Positions 6,235 to 10,428 of a stretch of 10,428 nt of DNA are shown here, piece after piece (within the stretch, counting starts at the first letter, position 1; every line of letters begins with the position of its first letter). The notes beneath the pieces are model-generated. The model had not been told where the DNA came from, did not search any database, and worked only from the letters and a program-made list of their open reading frames with translations. Made by a program: the position numbers and the translations under genes. This DNA comes from an uncultured bacterium (GTDB lineage: Bacteria; Planctomycetota; UBA1135; GCA-002686595): the NCBI GenBank assembly GCA_902826945.1, contig CADEGS010000162.1, forward strand, positions 1 to 10,428, in the 5' to 3' direction.

Positions 6235-7761
6235 ATGGAGCGGTCGGACGCGGGAGAGCGCGCCTTCGCCGGCGCGGCGGGGATCGCGCTCCTGGCGGCG
6301 ATCGCGGCCAACGAGCGCACGCTGGCCGGCCTCGCGCCCGATGGCCTGCTCGAGCCCGGGACGAGGCTCCTCGTGCGCGCCGGCCAGGGCGCGCTCCTCC
6401 TCCTGGCGCTGGGCTTGTGGCTGGGCCGCGCGCGGCTGCTCCGCCTGTTCGAGGGCGACGCGCGGCCCCTGCGCGTCGCGCTCGTGCTCGGCATCGCGCT
6501 GCGCGTCGCGCTCTTCCCCTGCCTGGGCCCCGACAACAACGACCCGCACCGCGCGGTGGTCGAGCACGTCGTCGAGCACGGCTGGACACCCGCGGCCGAC
6601 CAGGCCGTGCTCGGCTTCCAGCCGCCGCTCTACTACCTGATGGCCGCGCCCTGGGCGCTGGGCGGCTCGGCGAAGCGCACGCAGCTCCTCTCGCTCCTGC
6701 TCTCCGTCCTGAACCTCCTGCTGCTGCACCGCCTGGTGCGCTCGTCGCCGCTCCTCCAGGACCCGCGCGCGCGCGTGCACGCTTTCCTCCTGCTGGCGCT
6801 GCTGCCGCAGCTCGCGATCTTCGGCCTATTCGTCTCGAACGACGCGCTGGCCTTCCCGCTCGGGACGCTGCTCTTCGCGCAGTGGGCGCTCTACGCCGAG
6901 CGTCCGAGCGCCGGGCGCCTGGCGGGCGTCGGCGCGGGGCTGGGCCTGGGCCTGTTGACCAAGGGCACGTTCACCGCCTTCGTGCCGCCGGCCTGCGCGC
7001 TGGTCCTCGCCGTCGGGCTGCGCGAGCGCGCGGGCGCGCGGGCGATCGCCGGCCGCCTGGCGCTCGTCCTGTGCCTGACCGCCCTCGTCGGCGGCTACAA
7101 GTTCGTCGAGAACCAGGTGCGCTTCGGCACGCCCGTGCCGGGCAACGACGTCCTGCGCCAGGCGTGGGTCGAGCGCCAGCGCGGCACCGTGCGGGGAGCG
7201 TCGTCCTTCGTGGACGTGGACCTGCCGCGCCTCGTGCGCCACCCCTACGCGTCCGAGGAGACGCGCCACTCGCTGCCGCTGCTCTTCTACGGCACCTTCT
7301 GGTACTCCCACATCGCCGAGTCGAACCTGCAGCGCACGCGCCGCCACCCGTTCACGCTCGTGCCGCGCGCGCTGTACGTCGCGGGCGTTCCGACGACGCT
7401 CCTGATGGCGGTCGGGCTCGTCGCGTGGGCCGCGGGCTGCCTCGGCGTACGGCGCTGGCTGCGCGCGGAGGAGAGCGTCTTCCGCCGGCGCGCCCTGCAG
7501 GCGGCGCTCGTCCTGGCGCTGCTCCTGAACGCGGCGACCGTGCTCTCGTGGGGCCTGCGCCACGACGCCTGGTCGTTCTTCCAGTCGCGGCTCGTGTTCC
7601 CGGCGGCGCTCGCGGTCGCGCTCCTCGTCGGTCTGGGCTTCGAAGCGCTGGCGCGGCGCGCGCCGCGCCTGGCCGCGCTCGCGAACGTCCTCCTGCTCGC
7701 GCCTTGGATCGCCGCGCTGGCCTGGATGGGGATCGAGATCGCGGGCTGCCTGGCGGGGTGA
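6235..7761 (+). CDS. GT-C fold integral-membrane glycosyltransferase (PMT/ArnT-like)
   Basis: Probably transfers a sugar from a polyprenyl-phosphate donor to an acceptor on the outer face of the membrane; donor and acceptor are unknown. The 508 residues are dominated by hydrophobic segments, roughly 12-26, 51-65, 80-95, 149-166, 181-200, 205-220, 229-262, 272-288, 380-402, 420-437, 452-470 and 480-505. Family-like motifs: acidic first loop PDNNDPH (99-105), QPPLYYLM (129-136), SND (201-203), LTKGT (241-245) and QSRLVFPA (450-457), matching the Q-P-P and R-Y/L-x-x-P landmarks of dolichyl-phosphate-mannose-type transferases. A loop at about 290-350 is probably extracytoplasmic. The ATG at 6235 has no Shine-Dalgarno. 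It is isolated from the upstream gene by a hairpin and converges on a GT2 gene whose family makes the lipid-linked sugars that GT-C enzymes use. Confidence 0.85.
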   Translation: MERSDAGERAFAGAAGIALLAAIAANERTLAGLAPDGLLEPGTRLLVRAGQGALLLLALGLWLGRARLLRLFEGDARPLRVALVLGIALRVALFPCLGPDNNDPHRAVVEHVVEHGWTPAADQAVLGFQPPLYYLMAAPWALGGSAKRTQLLSLLLSVLNLLLLHRLVRSSPLLQDPRARVHAFLLLALLPQLAIFGLFVSNDALAFPLGTLLFAQWALYAERPSAGRLAGVGAGLGLGLLTKGTFTAFVPPACALVLAVGLRERAGARAIAGRLALVLCLTALVGGYKFVENQVRFGTPVPGNDVLRQAWVERQRGTVRGASSFVDVDLPRLVRHPYASEETRHSLPLLFYGTFWYSHIAESNLQRTRRHPFTLVPRALYVAGVPTTLLMAVGLVAWAAGCLGVRRWLRAEESVFRRRALQAALVLALLLNAATVLSWGLRHDAWSFFQSRLVFPAALAVALLVGLGFEALARRAPRLAALANVLLLAPWIAALAWMGIEIAGCLAG

Positions 7762-7763
7762 TC

Positions 7764-7784
7764 GTTCGGGGTGCACCCTCGAAC
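7764..7784 (+). terminator. Hairpin directly after the GT-C gene
   Basis: Seen: GTTCG (7764-7768) pairs with CGAAC (7780-7784), and the interior GGGTGCACCC (7769-7778) is self-complementary, with one bulged T at 7779. It starts two bases after the TGA stop. No T-run follows, so it is a probable rather than certain terminator. Confidence 0.5.
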
Positions 7785-7855
7785 CGCTGGCGCAGGAGGA
7801 TGCTGCCTCTCGGCTCGTGGTCGTGAGGTGGCCGGCTCTCGGTGGCCAGGAGCAG

Positions 7856-7953
7856 CGTGCTTCCGTCGCTGCGCGACGATCGCTTCGCGCTGCGCGCGAA
7901 GGAGGCCTGCGGCGCTACGGCGCTGGCGCGCCGGCCGCGGCCAGGCGGCCGCG
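7856..7953 (-). repeat. Structured intergenic repeat, copy B (four hairpins)
   Basis: Seen on the minus strand: the counterpart of 1413-1511. Hairpins in plus-strand positions: H0 7935-7942/7947-7954; H1 7918-7923/7928-7933; H2 7883-7890/7894-7901 (minus strand CTTCGCGC with GCGCGAAG, loop GCA); H3 7864-7869/7873-7878 (CGTCGC with GCGACG, loop GCA). H2 has a different sequence from copy A yet is still a perfect 8-bp stem with the same loop. H0's outer pair is swapped from G-C to C-G. The shared CCGAGAGCC motif follows at 7842-7834. It lies on the strand of, and 21 nt past, the GT2 stop codon. Confidence 0.8.
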
Positions 7954-7955
7954 GG

Positions 7956-7980
7956 CGCTGAGGTGCGCGGCACCTCAGCG
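7956..7980 (-). terminator. Stop-codon-overlapping hairpin at the 3' end of the GT2 gene
   Basis: Seen on the minus strand: CGCTGAGGTG and CACCTCAGCG are perfect 10-bp complements around the 5-nt loop CCGCG. The TGA stop (7977-7975) lies within the left arm, as in the hairpin at 1348-1409. One base separates it from repeat copy B. No T-run follows. Confidence 0.65.
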
Positions 7981-8694
7981 GCGCAGCCGCAGCCCCAGGA
8001 GGAAGATCGGCCGCAGCATGCGCCACCAGTCGAGCACCGGTCGCATCTTCGTGCGTCCCAGGCGCTTGGCCGGGTAGATCTTGGTGCACGGCACCTCCTC
8101 GGCGCGGTAGCCGAGCAGGAGGATCTTCATCAGGAGATAGACCTCGAGCTCGTAGTGATCGAGCCAGGCCTGGTGCAGGTCGATGCGCGAGTCGTCGAGC
8201 ACCGACAGCCGCATGGCGCGGAAGCCGTTCGTGCTCTCCGTGATCCGCCGCCCGCAGAAGAGCCCCACCAGGAACGGGTGCAGGCGCGTGGCGAGCTTGC
8301 GGTACGCGGGCATGTCGCCGCCGTAGCCGCCGCCGGCGAGGTAGCGCGAGCCGATCACGAAGTCGGCGCCGCGCCCGATCGGCTCGAGCAGGCGCGGGAT
8401 CTCGGCCGGGTCGTCCTTGTTGTTGCCCGCGATCGTGACGACGACGTCGTAGCCGCGCTCGCGGGCTACCTCCAGCCCGCGGCGCAGCGCGAAGCCCACG
8501 CCCAGGCAGGCGCCCAGGCGGATCACCTCCGCTCCGTGCGCCTCGGCGATCTCGGCCGTGCGGTCGGTCGAGCCGTCGTCGATCAGGAGCACGCCGTCGC
8601 CCACGTCGCGCGGGAGCCGCTCGAGCATCGTGCCGATCTTCGCCTCCTCGTCGTACGCGCAGGAGAGCAGGAGGACGCGCAGGCCCTGGAACAC
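7975..8694 (-). CDS. GT2 family glycosyltransferase, DPM1-like
   Basis: Probably moves a sugar from a nucleotide sugar to polyprenyl phosphate or another acceptor at the inner face of the membrane; the sugar is unknown. The 239 residues form one compact GT-A domain close to the size of dolichyl-phosphate mannose synthase. Visible motifs: AYDEE (13-17, usually PAYNEE), LLIDDGSTDRT (36-46), a GVGFALRRGLE helix (65-75), AGNNKDDP (89-96) where the metal-binding DxD-type motif normally sits, GSRYLAGG (115-122), STNGFRA (154-160) and YELEVYLLMK (181-190). There are no long C-terminal membrane segments, only an amphipathic basic tail RPIFLLGLRLRR. The start is a GTG (8694) with weak upstream purines. 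It lies 22 nt after the acyltransferase and is probably co-transcribed; its stop codon is inside a hairpin leading into structured repeat copy B. Confidence 0.92.
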   Translation of the reverse strand: MFQGLRVLLLSCAYDEEAKIGTMLERLPRDVGDGVLLIDDGSTDRTAEIAEAHGAEVIRLGACLGVGFALRRGLEVARERGYDVVVTIAGNNKDDPAEIPRLLEPIGRGADFVIGSRYLAGGGYGGDMPAYRKLATRLHPFLVGLFCGRRITESTNGFRAMRLSVLDDSRIDLHQAWLDHYELEVYLLMKILLLGYRAEEVPCTKIYPAKRLGRTKMRPVLDWWRMLRPIFLLGLRLRR

Positions 8695-8716
8695 GTGCTT
8701 CGCTACCCGCGCGGGC

Positions 8717-9418
8717 TCAGAGGTTGGCGCCGTGCAGCCACTCGTAGGGCTTCTCGTAGAAGCCGGGGTAGCACTTCTGCTCGTGCACGCTGCCCAGCAC
8801 CCTCGCGGGGTTGCCGGCCGCCACCGAGTGGTCGGGAACGTCGCGCGTGACCGTGCTGCCGCCGCCGACCAGGCAGTTGCGGCCGATCGTGACGCCGGGC
8901 AGGAGCGTGACGTTGCCGCCGATGCGCGCCCAGGCCTTGACCACCGCTCCGCCCTTGCACTCGACGTACCTCGGGCACTTCGGGTGCGGGTCGTCGAGCA
9001 TGATCAGGTGCGGCCCGACGAACACGTTGTCCTCGAGCGTGGCGTTCCCGGCGCACGACAGCGTGTGGAAGATCACGTTGTCGCCGAAGCGGTTGTTGCA
9101 CTCGAGCACGGCGTTCGTTCCCAGCACCACGCCGCTCCCGATGCGGTTGCCCTCGCGCATCATCACGCAGTGGCCGGTCTCGAACCGGTCGCCGATCACG
9201 TTCCCGGCGTAGATCGACGTGAACGGCCGGATGACGGCGTCGTCGCCGATCACGAGCTCGAGCTCGCCGATCTCCTTCCCGCGCGGCGGGAAGCCCAGCA
9301 GCACGTTCATGTAGACGCGCGCGTTCTTGCCGAGCTTGACGTTGGGGTAGCGGTAGTAGCGACAGCCCGTGACCGGATCGACGGTCGCGAACTCCTCGTG
9401 GGACACGGCGGTCGTCAT
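8717..9418 (-). CDS. Left-handed beta-helix (hexapeptide repeat) acyltransferase
   Basis: Probably N- or O-acetylates a nucleotide sugar or glycan precursor using acetyl-CoA; the substrate cannot be fixed from sequence. The 233 residues run through many I/L/V-G-x-x-x hexapeptide steps from about 52 to 190 (VIGDDAVI, NVIGDRFETG, RIGSGVVLG, RFGDNVIF, TLEDNVFVG, RIGGNVTLLPG, TIGRNCLVG) and close with STVTRDVPDHSVAAGNPARV (188-207), the usual end of the fold. TGHCVMMREG (81-90) places a histidine where nucleotide-sugar N-acetyltransferases of the WlbB/FdtC type carry their catalytic His. An insertion (about 135-160, LDDPHPKCPRYVECKGG) resembles the loop of those enzymes. The C-terminal tail after 210 (KCYPGFYEKPYEWLHG) is short and aromatic. 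Start ATG 9418, no clear Shine-Dalgarno. It lies 49 nt after the BON lipoprotein and 22 nt before the GT2 gene, suggesting an operon for a surface glycan. Confidence 0.9.
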   Translation of the reverse strand: MTTAVSHEEFATVDPVTGCRYYRYPNVKLGKNARVYMNVLLGFPPRGKEIGELELVIGDDAVIRPFTSIYAGNVIGDRFETGHCVMMREGNRIGSGVVLGTNAVLECNNRFGDNVIFHTLSCAGNATLEDNVFVGPHLIMLDDPHPKCPRYVECKGGAVVKAWARIGGNVTLLPGVTIGRNCLVGGGSTVTRDVPDHSVAAGNPARVLGSVHEQKCYPGFYEKPYEWLHGANL

Positions 9419-9429
9419 GGCGTGGCGGA

Positions 9430-9447
9430 GCCGGCGCGCGCGCCGGC
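9430..9447. repeat. Perfect 18-nt palindrome between lipoprotein and acyltransferase genes
   Basis: GCCGGCGCG followed directly by CGCGCCGGC. It lies between the BON-lipoprotein stop hairpin and the acyltransferase start, where it could stall transcription, bind a regulator or be chance in 75-80% GC sequence. Nothing decides between these. Confidence 0.3.
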
Positions 9448-9453
9448 CGGGGG

Positions 9454-9469
9454 GAGCGCCGGGGCGCTC
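9454..9469 (-). terminator. Hairpin overlapping the BON-lipoprotein stop codon
   Basis: Seen on the minus strand: GAGCGCC and GGCGCTC are perfect 7-bp complements with only two bases between, so realistically a 6-bp stem with a 4-nt loop. The last two bases of the TGA stop are in the left arm. It is followed by a C-run rather than a T-run and may attenuate rather than end transcription into the acyltransferase. Confidence 0.4.
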
Positions 9470-10274
9470 AGAAGGGGCTCCCGGGGTCGCGCGCCGGCGC
9501 GCCGGCCGGCACGATGCGGATCTCGTTGCGCACGCCGCGGCCGCCCGCGCGCCGCGCCAGGTCGGCGGCCGCGCGGCGCTCGCGCGCGGAGGACACCTCG
9601 CCCTCCAGCACCGCCAGGCGTCCCTCCACGCGCACGTCGATGCGGCTCGCGTCGAGCTCCGGCGCGCGCGCCAGCGCGGCCTCGACGGCGCGCGCCACGT
9701 CGTGGTCGCTCCAGGCCAGCTTGCGCAGCGTCTCGTCGAGCCGCGGCGAGAACCAGTCCTCGGCGGCGATCGAGCGCGTCGCGCCGAGCTCCTCGCGCGG
9801 CGCGAGCTCGAGCAGGTCGTACACGGCGCGCACGCCGTCCACGCGCGAGGCGGCGACGACCGCCGCGGCGGCCTCGCCCGCGTCGCGCACGACGCCCTCG
9901 AGCGTCACGACGGCGGCCTCGACGCTGGCCGTCACGAGGCGGCTCTCGGCCAGCTCGCGCGCGAGCGCCGCGTGCACGGCGGCCGCGAGGTCGGCGTCGG
10001 AAGCCGCGCGCGCGGGAGTCGGCTGCACGGCTCCGGTCGTGGAGGGCGCGGGCGACGGCGCCTCGCTCCCCGCGTCCGGAGCGGCCGCGCGCGCCGCCTC
10101 GCGCTCGCGCTGGCGCGCGGCGCGCGCGTCCTGCTCCGCCGCGCGCGCCGCGCGGAACTCCGAGTAATCGCCGGCGTAGGGCGGCGGCAGCTCCAGGCAC
10201 GAGCCGAGCGCGAGGCCCAGGAGGCCGAGCAGCGCGGACGCGCGGCGGCGGGGGGCGTGATGCACGGAGCGCAT
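9468..10274 (-). CDS. Lipoprotein with two BON domains
   Basis: BON domains occur in periplasmic and outer-membrane proteins such as OsmY and are thought to bind phospholipid or stabilise the envelope; that role is taken from the family. The ATG at 10274 is chosen because it gives a lipoprotein signal: Arg-rich start, hydrophobic ASALLGLLGLALG, lipobox LGSC with Cys26. The frame runs on to a GTG at 10349, but that extension would bury the lipobox. Layout of the 268 residues: Ala/Arg/Glu-rich, probably helical or coiled-coil segment (about 38-66), Pro/Ser linker (66-90), BON 1 (about 91-158; VTLEGVV and VDGVRAVYDLLEL) and BON 2 (about 189-256; AVLEGEV and GGRGVRNEIRIV). These are typical of BON repeats with a conserved glycine in the G-x-V turn. 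It is first of three close genes on this strand and lies 103 nt after the partial gene at the window edge. Confidence 0.85.
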   Translation of the reverse strand: MRSVHHAPRRRASALLGLLGLALGSCLELPPPYAGDYSEFRAARAAEQDARAARQREREAARAAAPDAGSEAPSPAPSTTGAVQPTPARAASDADLAAAVHAALARELAESRLVTASVEAAVVTLEGVVRDAGEAAAAVVAASRVDGVRAVYDLLELAPREELGATRSIAAEDWFSPRLDETLRKLAWSDHDVARAVEAALARAPELDASRIDVRVEGRLAVLEGEVSSARERRAAADLARRAGGRGVRNEIRIVPAGAPARDPGSPF

Positions 10275-10377
10275 CGTCGAGCGCGAGCGAAAGGCCGTGG
10301 CCGGAGCCGCGGCGAAGAGGAGGATAGCGCGCGCCCCCGCGCGCGCCACCCGCCGTTCCCGGCCCCCGCGGCCGCGC

Positions 10378-10428
10378 TCAGTCCGCCGGCACGACGTCGA
10401 TCTCCGTGAAGAAGGTGCCCTCCCCCAG
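10378..10428 (-). CDS. C-terminal end of an unidentified protein (cut by the window edge)
   Basis: The last 16 codons and a TGA stop (10380-10378) of a minus-strand reading frame are visible, translating as LGEGTFFTEIDVVPAD. All third positions except the stop are G or C, as in the real genes here. The fragment is too short to name a family; the FFTEIDVV ending has the look of a beta strand at the end of a secreted or binding domain, but this is impression only. The next gene on this strand starts 103 nt later. Confidence 0.5.
   Translation of the reverse strand: MGEGTFFTEIDVVPAD

Noticed and set aside
4950..7826. A 958-codon plus-strand open frame overlapping the calcium-loop protein and GT-C genes
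   Set aside because: It is out of frame with both genes, crosses their terminator and intergenic DNA, and gives an Arg/Pro/Ala-rich product without membrane segments or motifs.
7762..7974. CRISPR array or insertion-sequence end in the hairpin-rich intergenic region
   Set aside because: There are no regularly spaced direct repeats, no transposase fragment and no target-site duplication; the signal is tandem hairpins of different sequence.
8558..10327. A long plus-strand open frame over the GT2, acyltransferase and BON genes
   Set aside because: It is antisense to three well-supported genes; the Arg/Ala/Pro-rich translation reflects base composition only.

Overview
The window is very GC-rich, with coding frames that almost always end codons in G or C. 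It most resembles a chromosomal segment of a high-GC member of the Planctomycetota. The lineage call is inference from protein style: secreted multidomain proteins with repeated PANDxCA-type beta modules and a CC-LPDGSC cysteine motif, a surface protein with DxDxDG calcium-loop repeats, and a DsbA-like protein with a YPFCSDCN segment. No rRNA, tRNA, CRISPR array, insertion sequence or phage gene was seen.

Layout. (1) 42-1352 (+): tandem DsbA-like thioredoxin-fold protein whose second domain has lost its CxxC; its 5' end is unresolved and may lie before the window. (2) 1353-1713: 3' intergenic region shared with the next, convergent gene, holding a stop-overlapping hairpin, a structured repeat (copy A) and a UUCG-loop terminator for the minus-strand gene. 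(3) 1714-4677 (-): 987-residue secreted protein with three PPC-like modules, a Cys-rich motif and two further beta domains, starting at a GTG behind a good ribosome binding site. (4) 4678-5133: divergent intergenic region. (5) 5134-6111 (+): small secreted protein with calcium-loop repeats, followed by a strong 14-bp hairpin. (6) 6235-7761 (+): GT-C fold membrane glycosyltransferase. (7) 7762-7974: convergent intergenic region with structured repeat copy B. (8) Minus-strand run, in transcription order: a partial gene entering from the right edge (10428-10378), a double-BON lipoprotein (10274-9468), a hexapeptide acyltransferase (9418-8717) and a DPM1-like GT2 glycosyltransferase (8694-7975).

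How the genes may work together: the GT2 enzyme resembles those that charge polyprenyl phosphate with a sugar, and the GT-C enzyme is of the type that uses such lipid-linked sugars outside the membrane. With the sugar acyltransferase they suggest surface glycan or glycoprotein assembly. The DsbA-like protein and the Cys-bearing secreted proteins are consistent with oxidative folding outside the cytoplasm. These links are inferred from families and proximity only.

The most unusual signal is not a gene. An approximately 99-nt sequence occurs twice, in opposite orientations, at 1413-1511 (+) and 7856-7953 (-). Each copy folds into the same four consecutive hairpins. The differences between copies fall in loops, in G-U wobble positions or as compensatory base-pair changes. 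Each copy directly follows a separate hairpin that contains the stop codon of the upstream gene on the same strand.
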